Of a DNA stretch of 64,000 nucleotides, positions 47,697 through 58,950 are shown one piece after another; position 1 is the stretch's first letter; each line of letters begins with the position of its first letter. Source of the stretch: Phycisphaerae bacterium (GTDB lineage Bacteria; Planctomycetota; Phycisphaerae; Phycisphaerales; UBA1924); NCBI GenBank assembly GCA_030432905.1, contig JAUILU010000006.1:62001-126000 (forward strand), in the 5' to 3' direction. Both the position numbers and the translations under genes were made by a program. Under the pieces are notes generated by a model. The model was not told where the DNA came from. It made no database searches and worked only from the letters and a program-made list of their open reading frames with translations.

Positions 47697-48470
47697 TTAG
47701 TAGTCCTTGCCACGAACGCCGTCGGCGGTGTTGTGCAGCCTGCGGATGTCGGTCATGTTGTTGGGGTTGGGTGTGCCCTCGCTCGCGTCGAGCGGGTTGA
47801 ACGCCTCGGCGTGCATGTCGGCGAACACCATCGGCGTCTTCTCGTCGTAGTGCCCCTCGACGATCTCGGGCTGCTCTGTGTGGTAGGTCAGGTGCCGATC
47901 CCAGAGCATGACTTTCTGCGACGTATACGTCACCTCGTGGGAGCGGATCGGGCCGAGCAGGCCTGAGTCTTCGGCGGCTGATCCAGACCAGTTGCGGGGT
48001 GAGGCGAGGAAGCTGTTGCTGTACTCGTAGCTGACGACTTCCATTGGCTCGACATCATCGAAAATCGAATCGAGAGTCGGCAAAGCCTTGTCTCGTCCCG
48101 GGCTGACCCAGGTCGAATACGCCTCCTCCCACGGAGTGATCGAGCTGAGAAGCGCCGGCCAGAGCGTGGCGGCGGGCCAGACTTCGGTGGTCGCCACGAT
48201 GGCTCCTTCGGGGAACCACTGATAGCTGTAGATGTCGCCCGGCACTGGGGCATCGACGTCCTCGACTTGGCCCGGGAAGGGGTATGTCCTGTGAGTGTCA
48301 GCGTACATCTGGAATGTCTGGCCGATCGAGCGGACGTTCGAGATTGAGAGCGTCTGACGCGCGGTGGTGTGGGCGGCGCCGAGCGCGGGCAGGATGATCG
48401 CGATGAGCAGGGCGACAATCGTAATGACGACGAGCATTTCGATGAGCGTGAATGCTTTGTTGTGTTTCAT
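47697..48470 (-). CDS. prepilin-type N-terminal cleavage/methylation domain protein
   Basis: MKHNKAFTLIEMLVVITIVALLIAIILPALGAA type IV prepilin-like signal. Confidence 0.88.
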   Translation of the reverse strand: MKHNKAFTLIEMLVVITIVALLIAIILPALGAAHTTARQTLSISNVRSIGQTFQMYADTHRTYPFPGQVEDVDAPVPGDIYSYQWFPEGAIVATTEVWPAATLWPALLSSITPWEEAYSTWVSPGRDKALPTLDSIFDDVEPMEVVSYEYSNSFLASPRNWSGSAAEDSGLLGPIRSHEVTYTSQKVMLWDRHLTYHTEQPEIVEGHYDEKTPMVFADMHAEAFNPLDASEGTPNPNNMTDIRRLHNTADGVRGKDY

Positions 48471-48483
48471 GTTCTCTGTTCCT

Positions 48484-49380
48484 TTATCCGCCTCTGCGTG
48501 CCATCATCACTTTCATTACTTGATCCATGAGTCTCTCGTTGCGCACGTTGACCTCAAAGCCCGCGGGCTGCCAGCCGGCGCCGGCGACGTTGCGCATCTG
48601 CAGGAGAACCACAACGTCCGGGGTTATCGACTTGGATCCCTTCGAGCGGAACGGCAGGCGGAGCTCGATTAGCTCACCGGTGGCGCCCTCGCTCGCAGCA
48701 TCTGGAAAGAGCCGGGTCGGTGAGCCGGAAATCGTGCTGCTTACGACCTCGGTTTCCTCGCCTGTGTCCGGGTCGGCGGACACATCGCGGTTCATGCCGA
48801 TGGCGATGCCCTCGCGCGATTCGAAGGCCCGAGTCGGCTTGCGCACTGTGATCTCGTTGGTGTCGAGCGACGCGAATTTCAGCAGGCCGGAGAAGAGCGT
48901 GAAGATGCCGTCGGTGGGGGATCGGCCCTCTTCGTCTGGCTCGGTGTTGCCGCCCATGTCCGCGATCTCGGCTGCGAAGCTGTCCTGCTCGCCCGTATTG
49001 AAAGGCTCAAGGAACGTGCGCACGCGTTCGCCGAGCACTGCGTTTCCGCCGGCGTTCTCGCTGTGTTCAGCCGCAATCGCGTCTGCCATCTGTGTCATCT
49101 GCTCGGCCACATCGCTGGCGTTGCTGACGGTCTGGAACGAGTAGTCAACGCCTGCGTCTTCTTCGAGTTCTTCGAACACTGGCGGGCCGGAAGGTGCCCG
49201 GCGTCGTCTCGGTTCGGGCGATGTGCCGTCGGCGCGGACGAGCGAGGGCTTTGGAATGTCTGTTCGTTCGGATCGGTTGGGGACGAGCTGGTAGATCATC
49301 AGACCGATACAGCCCGCGGCAGCGATCCCGACGACAGGCAGTTTCCATTGCGCAGCAGCGAACGCTCGTCGATTGACCAT
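48484..49380 (-). CDS. hypothetical membrane-anchored protein
   Basis: Single N-terminal TM (KLPVVGIAAAGCIGLMIYQLV); start set at MVNRRAF (49380); directly upstream of the prepilin-like gene. Confidence 0.65.
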   Translation of the reverse strand: MVNRRAFAAAQWKLPVVGIAAAGCIGLMIYQLVPNRSERTDIPKPSLVRADGTSPEPRRRRAPSGPPVFEELEEDAGVDYSFQTVSNASDVAEQMTQMADAIAAEHSENAGGNAVLGERVRTFLEPFNTGEQDSFAAEIADMGGNTEPDEEGRSPTDGIFTLFSGLLKFASLDTNEITVRKPTRAFESREGIAIGMNRDVSADPDTGEETEVVSSTISGSPTRLFPDAASEGATGELIELRLPFRSKGSKSITPDVVVLLQMRNVAGAGWQPAGFEVNVRNERLMDQVMKVMMARRGG

Positions 49381-49483
49381 CCGTTGATCCCCCTTGTAAC
49401 CCGCACGCAAGAGCCGCGGCGGTCTGGGTACACGGATGCGCACTGATAGCTAGCCCGTCACGAAACACTGAAAGTGTTTGAAA

Positions 49484-50557
49484 TCAAGCCGACTCGGCAC
49501 GCGCTTCGTGCTGGGATCTCGGCAGCAATCGGTGCCCTCCGGCGAGGAACTCGTCGAGCACACGATGCACCGACTCCGCGTCGGGCGCGGTGCGGATCGC
49601 TGTGTTCAAGGGCTTGCAGCTGACCTTGCGTGTGTTCATCGCCTTGACGAACCAACTGATCCGCGAGCGGATCTTGTGCAGCGCGTACGCCTCTTTGCGG
49701 AACTCGCACATCATGGTGAAGTAGCCGCGGATCATCTCGGCGATCTCTTCGTTGCTGGGCTGGTCGAGCGTTTCGCCCTTGGTTTGCAGGTCCCAGCTGT
49801 CGCGGAAGATCCAGGGCCTTGCGAGCGAGCCCCGCCCGATCATGACGCCGGCGCACCCGGTTGTTTCGATCATGCTGACCGCGTCCTGGGCAGAGTTGAC
49901 GTCGCCGTTGCCGATGACGGGGATTGTTCCGCCGGTGTGTTCGCGCACAGCGTCAACGACGTTCTTGATCTCGTCGTGGCGGCATTGGCCTTTAAAGCGC
50001 ATCTCGGTGGTCCTGCCGTGCACGGTGATCGCGGCGGCGCCGACGTCGATGAGCTTGCACGCGAGCACCGAAGCGCAGCTCTCGCCGACGGCCTGCTCGT
50101 CCCAGCCGATCCGCATCTTCGTGGTCAGCGGGATCGACTCGGGCAGCGCCTTACGGACTGCCTCCGCGATGCCGACGGCTTGGCCGATGTCGCACATGAG
50201 CTTGGACCCGCCGTCTTTTTTGACGACTTTGTCCACCGGGCAGCCCATGTTGATGTCCACGAGCGTCGCGCCGTGGTCGGCGGCCCATAAGGCCCCCTCA
50301 GCCATGAGCTTGGGGTCTGAGCCGTAGAGCTGCATCCCGACGGGTTTGTCCTGATCGTTGGTGGCTGCGAGATCGAGCGACTGCTGGGTCCCTCGGAGCA
50401 GGCCGTGAGGGGAAAGCAGGTCGGTGCACGCGAGCCCGACCCCGCCGTAGCTCCGGCAGGTGAGCCGCCACGCGAGGTCGCAATAGCCGGCCATCGGCGC
50501 CAGCATCATGTTGCTGGCGAGTTTGACTGAACCGATCTGGAGCGGAATCCCAATCAC
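49484..50557 (-). CDS. dus: tRNA-dihydrouridine synthase
   Basis: LAPMAGYCDLAWRLTCRSYGG, DINMGCPVDKVVKKDGGSKLM, TVHGRTTEMRFKG, VIGNGDV, GVMIGRGSLARPW. Confidence 0.95.
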   Translation of the reverse strand: MIGIPLQIGSVKLASNMMLAPMAGYCDLAWRLTCRSYGGVGLACTDLLSPHGLLRGTQQSLDLAATNDQDKPVGMQLYGSDPKLMAEGALWAADHGATLVDINMGCPVDKVVKKDGGSKLMCDIGQAVGIAEAVRKALPESIPLTTKMRIGWDEQAVGESCASVLACKLIDVGAAAITVHGRTTEMRFKGQCRHDEIKNVVDAVREHTGGTIPVIGNGDVNSAQDAVSMIETTGCAGVMIGRGSLARPWIFRDSWDLQTKGETLDQPSNEEIAEMIRGYFTMMCEFRKEAYALHKIRSRISWFVKAMNTRKVSCKPLNTAIRTAPDAESVHRVLDEFLAGGHRLLPRSQHEARAESA

Positions 50558-50626
50558 GAACGATCATAGTAGAGACAGGGACGCCCGAATCGGGTTTGCG
50601 TTCGCTAGCAGGGGTACAGTGCAGCC

Positions 50627-52138
50627 GTGTTCCAGAGCCTACTTACACGCCGATACCTGACCAGCAAGGTCATGCCCCTGCTCGCCTCGGCGGCGGTGAT
50701 GCTATCAGTCGCGATGGAACTGATCACCTGGTCAGTCATGGGCGGCTTCCTTGAGCAGCTCATTCAGTCCGGTCGGACGCTGATGGGTGACATAGAGATC
50801 AGCAGACCCCAGCGGGGCTTCCCCGACTACAAAGAACTGATGGCCCTGCTCGAAGAAGACGAGATGATCGAGGCCGCCTCGCCCACGATCGACGCCTACG
50901 GCCTCGTCAAGCTCAACGCCCAGCAGGTCACCACGTGCAGAATCAAGGGCATCGACCCCGAGAGCTTCGACCGCGTTACGGGCTACTACAACACGCTCTA
51001 CTGGACACCGAGAGACGAGGCGCTACCACGAGACAAGGAACGCAAAGACCCGCGGCTCGATCCAGCGAAGCACGAAGCGCTCGGCCAGCTTCAGAAACTT
51101 GGCGAGAACCTCGACGGCATCGATCTCGACACCGGCAGCGATCGCCCCCAGGCGGTCCTTGGCATCGAGGTCTTCGGCAAGCGAGGGCTCAGAACGCCCG
51201 AGGGGTTCGTCATGGACTTCCCGACGTTCCTGCCCGGCTTTGATGTCACGCTCAACGTCCTGCCCATCGACACCAGCGGCGGTTTCCTCGAACCGGTCGC
51301 ACGAAAGCTGCAGATCGGCAACGAGTTCTCGAGCAACATCTACGAGATCGACTCGCAGACGATCTATGTCCCGCTCGACGTTCTGCAGGACATGCTCAAG
51401 ATGGACGAGGCAGAGAAGGTCGATACCAGCGGCCGGGTCGAGTTCGTTTACGACGACAACGGCAACCCGATCGGGACCAAGCCCCGCGAAACGGTGGGGG
51501 TGGTTCCGGCGAAGGTGACCTCGGTGCTCGTGCGGGCCGCGGGTGACAACATCCCGCTCGAAGACCTGCGGGCGCGCGTCGAAGAGATCTACGAGCGGTT
51601 CGCCGCCGGTAACGAAGACATGCCTCTGCTCGGTTCGGTGAACGTGTACACCTGGGAAGACCGAAACGCGACGCTCATCGGCGCGATCCGCAAGGAGACA
51701 GCGCTCGTGCTGTTCATCTTCGGCATCATCAGCATGACGAGCGTCTTTCTTGTGCTCGCGATTTTCTGGAGCATGATCAGTGAACGCACGAAGGACATCG
51801 GGATTCTGCGGGCGCTTGGCGCAAGCGGGCCAGGCGTCGCGTGGTTCTGGGTTCGCTACGGGCTTGTCATCGGAACCGTCGGCTCGGTGCTCGGTATCGG
51901 GCTCGGGTATGTGGTCATCACAAACATCAACGCGATCCACGACTGGATGAGCAGCGCGCTCGGGATCGCGATCTGGGATCCGTCTGTGTACTACTTTGCC
52001 GAGATCCCGGAGGAGATGAACCTGACCAAGACGCTCATTATCGGCGCGGCGGGCATCGTGTCGTGCGGGCTCGGCGCGCTGATCCCGGCTTGGCGGGCGG
52101 CGAGCATGGACCCGGTCCGGGCGCTCCGGTTCGAGTAA
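50627..52138 (+). CDS. ABC transporter permease (LolC/LolE / FtsX-MacB type)
   Basis: N-terminal TM then large periplasmic region then FtsX domain (ERTKDIGILRALGASGPGVAW). Confidence 0.88.
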   Translation: MFQSLLTRRYLTSKVMPLLASAAVMLSVAMELITWSVMGGFLEQLIQSGRTLMGDIEISRPQRGFPDYKELMALLEEDEMIEAASPTIDAYGLVKLNAQQVTTCRIKGIDPESFDRVTGYYNTLYWTPRDEALPRDKERKDPRLDPAKHEALGQLQKLGENLDGIDLDTGSDRPQAVLGIEVFGKRGLRTPEGFVMDFPTFLPGFDVTLNVLPIDTSGGFLEPVARKLQIGNEFSSNIYEIDSQTIYVPLDVLQDMLKMDEAEKVDTSGRVEFVYDDNGNPIGTKPRETVGVVPAKVTSVLVRAAGDNIPLEDLRARVEEIYERFAAGNEDMPLLGSVNVYTWEDRNATLIGAIRKETALVLFIFGIISMTSVFLVLAIFWSMISERTKDIGILRALGASGPGVAWFWVRYGLVIGTVGSVLGIGLGYVVITNINAIHDWMSSALGIAIWDPSVYYFAEIPEEMNLTKTLIIGAAGIVSCGLGALIPAWRAASMDPVRALRFE

Positions 52139-52158
52139 AGGAAGGCCGACAGAAACAC

Positions 52159-52887
<729 letters not shown>

Positions 52888-52891
52888 GCGG

Positions 52892-53779
52892 GTGGGCATG
52901 CTGGCAGGTGCAGCGCTATCCTTGCCAACGGAGAAACAGTACCCAGTGTCCTCATTCACGACCTCTATTACCGACTCTACCGCGCCAGCCGAGGGCACTC
53001 TGGAAGTGACCGGGCTGTCTGGCAGGCCGATACAGGCGAAGGTCAAGGCGTTCGGTTCCGGGAAGACGCTGTGCTTCCTGCACGGCTTGGTGGGTCTGAA
53101 TGATCACTGGGAAGACTCCGCGATGAAGCTGGCCGACCGGAGGCGGTGCGTGCTGCTCGAGATGCCGCTCCTGAACCTGCGCGGCGACGACTGCTCGATC
53201 ACGGGCGTGACCGATCTCACCGCGAACTTCCTTCGTGAGCATGTCGACGGGCCTGTGTCGTTGGTCGGCAACTCGTTCGGCGGGCACGTCGCGCTTCGGC
53301 TGGCGCTCGACTACCCGGAATTGGTCGATTCGCTCATCCTCGCGGGTTCGAGCGGGCTGATCGAGAAGACCATGGTCAAGGGCGCCCAGATCCGCCCGAG
53401 CCGGGAATGGCTAGCCGAGAAGCTCGAAGAGCTTTTCTACGACAAGTCCAATGTCCGTGAGGAAGACCTCGACCGCGCTCACGCGGAGCTTTCGGTTCGG
53501 GGCGGCGCTCGTGCGATGGTTCGGCTCAGCCGATCGGCTCGACACGACCACCTCGGCGATCGGATCAAGGACATTAAGTCGCCGGTGCTTCTTGTGTGGG
53601 GTCGGCAGGACGTCGTGACGCCGCCCGAGGCCGCGGAGCAGTTTGCAAACTCGCTGCCTGATTCGCGGATGGTCTGGTTCGACAAGTGCGGCCACGCTCC
53701 GATGATGGAATGGCCCGAGAAATTCGCGCAGGCGATGGCCGAGTTCATCGACGAGCGCGACGCTGCGGCTTCGAAGTGA
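52892..53779 (+). CDS. alpha/beta hydrolase
   Basis: FLHGLVGLNDHW, LVGNSFGGHVALRLALDYPELV, VWGRQDVVTPPE, CGHAPMMEWPEKF. Confidence 0.88.
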   Translation: MGMLAGAALSLPTEKQYPVSSFTTSITDSTAPAEGTLEVTGLSGRPIQAKVKAFGSGKTLCFLHGLVGLNDHWEDSAMKLADRRRCVLLEMPLLNLRGDDCSITGVTDLTANFLREHVDGPVSLVGNSFGGHVALRLALDYPELVDSLILAGSSGLIEKTMVKGAQIRPSREWLAEKLEELFYDKSNVREEDLDRAHAELSVRGGARAMVRLSRSARHDHLGDRIKDIKSPVLLVWGRQDVVTPPEAAEQFANSLPDSRMVWFDKCGHAPMMEWPEKFAQAMAEFIDERDAAASK

Positions 53780-55404
53780 ACCGGGACCGCTCGACCTACT
53801 CATGGACCGCGGCGGTCGGCGCTGCCCTTGAGGCGCGCATGGCGCTGCGTGTGCCGAAACTCGACAACACCGACTACTGGCGCTCGCACACGGCAAGGCT
53901 GCAGTTCCGGCAGCTCCGCAGGCTGCTCGTCCGGGCGCGGTCAACAGAATTCGGCAGGAAGCACGGCTTTTCGAGGCTGAGCACACTGAGCGATGAAGAA
54001 CTGCTCGGGGCGTACAGGGCCGAGGTTCCGATTCAGGACTACGAGGGCTACCGGGCGTACATAGAACGCATGCGCGAGGGCGGCGAGCCCGATGTGCTCT
54101 GGCCCGGGCTGGTGATGGACTTTGCCCAGACCAGCGGCACCACGTCCGGCGACAAGTTCATGCCCGTCAGCAAAGAGCTGTTCCGGTCGAACTTCCTGTC
54201 GAGCCTTGACATCTTCGCGAACCTGATGCGGTGGGGCGTCTCGCTGCCCAAGATGATGTCGGGCCGATGCCTGTTCCTTGGCGGTTCGACGGATCTCGAA
54301 GTCAACGAGCACGGCATCCGCACGGGCGACTTGTCTGGGCTGGTGACCCCGATGATCCGCTGGCCCATCTCGCAGGTGTACACGCCGGGGCCTGATATTG
54401 CGCTCATGAGCGACTGGCCCGCGAAGATCGAGGCCATGGCGCAGCGGACGATCGACCAGGACGTGCGCATGATCAGCGGCATCCCGAGCTGGGCCTCGGT
54501 GCTCTTTGCACGCGTGATCGAGCTTGCAAACGAACGCGGCATGAACGCGACGTGCATGCGGGACGTCTGGCCGAACCTAGATCTGTTCGTACACGGCGGC
54601 GTGAACTACGCGCCGTTCAAGTCGCGCATCGCAGAGCTCGTCGAGGGCGACGCCAACGCCGACATGCAGTGCAGGCTTGAGCTCTACCCCGCGAGCGAGG
54701 CGTTCGTGGCATTGCAGGACGAGCGGCACGAGCGAGGCTTGCGACTGTGCGCCGACCTCGGCAACTTCTTCGAGTTCGTCCCGATCGAAGAGATCCACGA
54801 CGCCAACCCGACCGCGTGCGCCGCGTGGGAGGTCGAGCCCGGGCAGAGGTACGTCGTCGTGCTCTCGACGTGTGCCGGGTTGTTCCGGTACATCTTGGGT
54901 GATGTGGTCGAGTTCGACACGGTGCCCGGCGGGCTCGATGGTTCGGGAGGCACTGGCCCTTCGCGGATGCGGATCGTCGGTCGGCACAGGCTGTTTATTA
55001 ACGCGTTCGGTGAGAACCTGATCGTCGAGCACATCGAGAGCGCGATCGCGAGGGCCGCCGAGTCGGTGGGGGTGCGGATCGGCGAGTTCACCGCGGCGCC
55101 TGTCTACCCGAGCGGCACGACCCGTGCGGGGCTTGAGGTCGCTGTCGAGGCCGAGCTTCCGGCGGAATTGGTCGGGAGGTTCCGCGACGTGGTCGACGAG
55201 ACGATCAAAGCGCAGAACGTGGACTACACAACGAAGCGGACGGATGGGTTGGGGATGGCCGAGCCGACGATTACGGTGCTCCGCGAGGGCGCGTTCCACG
55301 CGTGGCTCGACAGCCGGGGAAAGCTTGGCGGCCAGCACAAGTGCCCGAGGTGCGCCAACCACCGAGAGTTCATCGAAGGCGTCATCGCCAGCAACCCGGC
55401 CTAG
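53776..55404 (+). CDS. GH3 auxin-responsive promoter family protein
   Basis: DFAQTSGTTSGDKFMPVS adenylation motif, RYVVVLSTCAGLFRYILGDVVEF, GRHRLFINAFGENL; GTG start 53776 overlapping upstream TGA. Confidence 0.88.
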   Translation: MNRDRSTYSWTAAVGAALEARMALRVPKLDNTDYWRSHTARLQFRQLRRLLVRARSTEFGRKHGFSRLSTLSDEELLGAYRAEVPIQDYEGYRAYIERMREGGEPDVLWPGLVMDFAQTSGTTSGDKFMPVSKELFRSNFLSSLDIFANLMRWGVSLPKMMSGRCLFLGGSTDLEVNEHGIRTGDLSGLVTPMIRWPISQVYTPGPDIALMSDWPAKIEAMAQRTIDQDVRMISGIPSWASVLFARVIELANERGMNATCMRDVWPNLDLFVHGGVNYAPFKSRIAELVEGDANADMQCRLELYPASEAFVALQDERHERGLRLCADLGNFFEFVPIEEIHDANPTACAAWEVEPGQRYVVVLSTCAGLFRYILGDVVEFDTVPGGLDGSGGTGPSRMRIVGRHRLFINAFGENLIVEHIESAIARAAESVGVRIGEFTAAPVYPSGTTRAGLEVAVEAELPAELVGRFRDVVDETIKAQNVDYTTKRTDGLGMAEPTITVLREGAFHAWLDSRGKLGGQHKCPRCANHREFIEGVIASNPA

Positions 55405-55422
55405 CTCGCGGAGAACCACGCG

Positions 55423-56148
55423 GTGTGCACGCTGACAGCGATCAATCTTGCGGCAACCGGTGTGGGTGACGGGTACCGAGTTGTGATGAGCCGCGACGAG
55501 CAGCGCACGCGAAGCCGATCCGTCGAACCGGAATGGAGAGACATCAAAGGTCTCGGCGTGGTCTGGCCTACCGATCCTGATTCGGGCGGCACATGGATCG
55601 GGGCCGCGGAATCGGGGCTGACGTTGGCTCTGGTCAACAGCTTCCCGGAATCGTTGCCCGCTCTGCCAGCGGATCTTGTGTCTCGAGGAACAATCATTCC
55701 GGGCTTGCTCGATTCGCAGGGCATCGAAGATGTGGTCGATCGGCTCTCGCAGATGGACGTCGAGCGGTTCGCGCCCTTTCGGCTCCTTGCGATTGATCTG
55801 GTTGGGGACGAGGACGGCAATGTATCACCAAGGATGCTGATCCTGGATTGGACACGTCAAGAACTGGCAGTTGAGACGCATCTCGACGGGCCGGTCTGTC
55901 TTGTCAGTTCTGGGCTCGGTGATGCCGAGGTGTCTCCCAGACTAGAACTATTCGGTGAGATGGTCGTTGAAGCGGGGCTCTCGATCGAGAATCAGGACGC
56001 GTACCACGAGCACAACTGGCCCGGTCGGCCAGAGATCAGTGTCATGATGTCGCGTGATGAGGCATCGACAGAGTCCGTAACAGCTGTTGAATGCAGAGTT
56101 TCCGAGGATGAACCTGTGAGGATGCACTACAGGAGACTGTCGCTGTGA
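55423..56148 (+). CDS. NRDE/TANGO2-family protein
   Basis: MCTLTAINL...YRVVMSRDEQRTRSRS; N-terminal Cys2 and RDE motif. Confidence 0.8.
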   Translation: MCTLTAINLAATGVGDGYRVVMSRDEQRTRSRSVEPEWRDIKGLGVVWPTDPDSGGTWIGAAESGLTLALVNSFPESLPALPADLVSRGTIIPGLLDSQGIEDVVDRLSQMDVERFAPFRLLAIDLVGDEDGNVSPRMLILDWTRQELAVETHLDGPVCLVSSGLGDAEVSPRLELFGEMVVEAGLSIENQDAYHEHNWPGRPEISVMMSRDEASTESVTAVECRVSEDEPVRMHYRRLSL

Positions 56149-56366
56149 GCGGCTCCGGGTCAAATATGCCGACGGCGGGCTCCGAAGAGCGTGTGCGACG
56201 CCTTGAGAGGGACATCGAAACGCTGGCCAAGATCTGCGAGGAGAAGGAGCAGCAGATCCGGTTGCTTTCGAGCCGAATCGAGCAGCTTCGGGCCAGTCGC
56301 TGGCGGAAAATCGGGCAGCGGCTCGGGCTCGCGATGACCATGGATTGGGAGAAACCCGAGGGCTGA
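56145..56366 (+). CDS. small coiled-coil protein (73 aa)
   Basis: EERVRRLERDIETLAKICEEKEQQIRLLSSRIEQLRASRWRKIGQRLG; GTGA overlap with the upstream gene. Confidence 0.6.
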   Translation: MSGSGSNMPTAGSEERVRRLERDIETLAKICEEKEQQIRLLSSRIEQLRASRWRKIGQRLGLAMTMDWEKPEG

Positions 56367-56409
56367 TTGGATTGGCGAACTCTGCCTGAGTGATCTACAG
56401 TAGGGCCAC

Positions 56410-57756
56410 ATGGATACCTTCCTGAAAGATCTCTTGCCCACGGGCATCACCGCGACCCAGCTCTTTGTCAGCCTGCCGTTTCTGGCGATCATGCTGCATG
56501 TGATCCTGGGGATGGTGGCGTACCTGATCTACGTCGAACGCAAGGTCTGCTCCTACATCCAGGACCGCGTGGGGCCAAACCGCGTCGGGTTCGACTTCGG
56601 TCAGTCGTGGCTCCGCTTCCTGAAAGGGGCGCTCGGGCTGGGCCAGCCGCTCGCCGACGGCATCAAGTTCATGCTCAAAGAGGACTACATGCCAAAGAGC
56701 GCCGACAAGGTGCTCTTCACGCTCGCGCCCGCGACGATCGTGATCCCCGCGATGATCGGCTTCCTGATCGTGCCATGGGGCGGCTACATCAACGTGCCCG
56801 ACATGACGGTCCCGATTCTCGGTGAGATCGGCGGGCGGGTGCTGCTCGCCGGCGCGAACCTGAACGTCGGTGTGATCTACATCATCGCCGTCGCGTCGCT
56901 CGGTGTGTACGGCGTCGTGCTCGGCGGCTGGGCTTCCAACAACAAGTACTCGTTCCTCGGCGGCCTGCGCGCCAGTGCCCAGATGGTTTCCTACGAGATC
57001 CCGCTCGGGCTCAGCCTCATGTGCGCCCTCCTGATCTGCGGCACCATCATGCCCATGGGCATCATCGAGTACCAGGTCCAGAACGGCTGGCTCATCCTCG
57101 CGCACCCGCTCGCGGCGATGCTGTTCTTTGTCTCGGTGCTCGCCGAGGCCAACCGCGCTCCGTTTGACAACGCGGAGGCCGAGCAGGAACTGGTCGGCGG
57201 CTACCACACCGAGTACTCGTCGATGCGATTCGCGTTGTTCTTCCTCGCCGAGTACATGCACATGGTGACGAGCTGTGCGTTCTTCGCGCTCTTGTTCCTC
57301 GGCGGGTTCCACCTGCCGGCGATCCCGGGGCTCGGTATCGAGGAGACCTCGATCCTGGCGGGCCTGCTCAAGCTCGGCGTGTTCATGGGCAAGGTGCTCG
57401 TATTGATCACGTTTATGATCGTGATCCGCTGGACAGTGCCTCGTCTGCGGTACGACCAGGTGATGTTCCTCGGCTGGCAGAGCATGATCCCGCTTTCGAT
57501 GCTGATGCTGGTGATGACCTCGGTCATGGTGTTCTACCAGTGGACCGCGTGGTACCAGCTTCTCGCGGCGAACGCTCTGCTGACGGCTGTCATCATGCTG
57601 TTCCTGCCGGTGCTGCCCAAGAACAAGGTCAACAACCGCGTGCCGATGTACGGCTCACGCTTCAACCCGATGCCGGGCGAGCGTGTGCAGACCGTTGCGC
57701 CGGGCGGGCTGGCAAGCGAAGACCGCCCGGTCGAGGGCATCTCGCCGGCGATGTAA
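56410..57756 (+). CDS. nuoH: NADH-quinone oxidoreductase subunit H
   Basis: YLIYVERKVCSYIQDRVGPNRVG, ASAQMVSYEIPLGLSL, EANRAPFDNAEAEQELVGGYHTEYSSMRFALFFLAEY. Confidence 0.97.
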   Translation: MDTFLKDLLPTGITATQLFVSLPFLAIMLHVILGMVAYLIYVERKVCSYIQDRVGPNRVGFDFGQSWLRFLKGALGLGQPLADGIKFMLKEDYMPKSADKVLFTLAPATIVIPAMIGFLIVPWGGYINVPDMTVPILGEIGGRVLLAGANLNVGVIYIIAVASLGVYGVVLGGWASNNKYSFLGGLRASAQMVSYEIPLGLSLMCALLICGTIMPMGIIEYQVQNGWLILAHPLAAMLFFVSVLAEANRAPFDNAEAEQELVGGYHTEYSSMRFALFFLAEYMHMVTSCAFFALLFLGGFHLPAIPGLGIEETSILAGLLKLGVFMGKVLVLITFMIVIRWTVPRLRYDQVMFLGWQSMIPLSMLMLVMTSVMVFYQWTAWYQLLAANALLTAVIMLFLPVLPKNKVNNRVPMYGSRFNPMPGERVQTVAPGGLASEDRPVEGISPAM

Positions 57757-57794
57757 GCCTGCTTAGCGGTTGTACTGTTTAGAACGAGCTGGGT

Positions 57795-58757
57795 TTATTG
57801 CCGCGTATCGAGCTGTGATTGCCGCTCGATGACGATGCTGTTGGGTTTGATGAACGACCTGCCGTTGTAGGCATAGCTCTGCCCGCTGACGCGGACGGCG
57901 ATCGCGTCGCCGTGGTTCTCGATGATGCGCTCGACCTGCTCGAGCAAGTGGCAGGGCAGCACGACCAGCGGCGCTTCGATCACAAAGTCGGGGTCGTTGT
58001 CGAAACTGACGGCGATCTCGCCGGCGGACTGGTAGGTCAGGCGTGCTCTTCGGCGCATGAACGTTCGACCCTCGGGGACGGGTGCCCGGCCGCTGCCGAT
58101 GTTGCTGGTCATCGGCTGGAGGATCGCGCGGTCGGCGTGGCGAGCTTCTTCAAGTTCGTCGATCAGGTCCTGCACGCTCTTGCTGAGTGGATCAGAGAGT
58201 TCGAGGTTCTCGGTGATGTCGCCCGGTTCTTCGGGTTCGGTGGCTTGTGCTTCTGATTCGCCGGAGGCCTCGGCAGTGATCGCGGTGATGAGCAGGTAGT
58301 TCCTGCCCCGGTAGAGCAGGACTTCGCCGGTCAGGGCGACCTCGTTGTGCGCGGTGTCGAGGCCGACGATCTGGATCAGGCGTGTGAGCGTTTGCGAGGG
58401 CAGCACGATCATGGGTTTGATCGCGGATTCATCGACGAGGTCCGTCGGCTCGAAGATCCACGCGCCCTGCACGGATCGGTGAACGAGCCCTTCGAGCTGT
58501 ACGATGAACGAGCCTTCCGGGAGCAGCCTGCCCTCGACCGGCGGCAGGCCGAGGTCGGCGTGCGAGCGGATCGGTGCGACGCCGGCTTCGCGGGTGGGCT
58601 TGAGGCCCTTGGTTTTCTCGCCCGAGTTTTTGAGTTCCTCGGCGACGGTCTCAAGGCTCGGATCGCTGAGCGTCGGGTCGTCTTCGGGCTGAAGCCCGGC
58701 GGCCTGGCCCGCCAGCGCGAGCGTGAGCGTTGCTGAGAGTCGAATGAATCCGTTCAT
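57795..58757 (-). CDS. hypothetical exported protein
   Basis: Signal peptide MNGFIRLSATLTLALAGQAAG; 320 aa, no clear family recognised. Confidence 0.7.
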   Translation of the reverse strand: MNGFIRLSATLTLALAGQAAGLQPEDDPTLSDPSLETVAEELKNSGEKTKGLKPTREAGVAPIRSHADLGLPPVEGRLLPEGSFIVQLEGLVHRSVQGAWIFEPTDLVDESAIKPMIVLPSQTLTRLIQIVGLDTAHNEVALTGEVLLYRGRNYLLITAITAEASGESEAQATEPEEPGDITENLELSDPLSKSVQDLIDELEEARHADRAILQPMTSNIGSGRAPVPEGRTFMRRRARLTYQSAGEIAVSFDNDPDFVIEAPLVVLPCHLLEQVERIIENHGDAIAVRVSGQSYAYNGRSFIKPNSIVIERQSQLDTRQ

Positions 58758-58950
58758 CGCGTTTCCTCGTATCCTTCCGAGGGAAGTATCGGTCAGGCGT
58801 GCCAGACACGGTCAGCGGGCTTTGGCTGCTCGGAGTGTATCTGGTATCGTAAGCGAAGCCCTGCGGGGCTGATGAGGCGGTCTGTACGGGCTTGGCCTTG
58901 TTGATCCCAAGCGGGGACAAGACTACCTTTTCCCTCGGCGAGAGCCGGTC

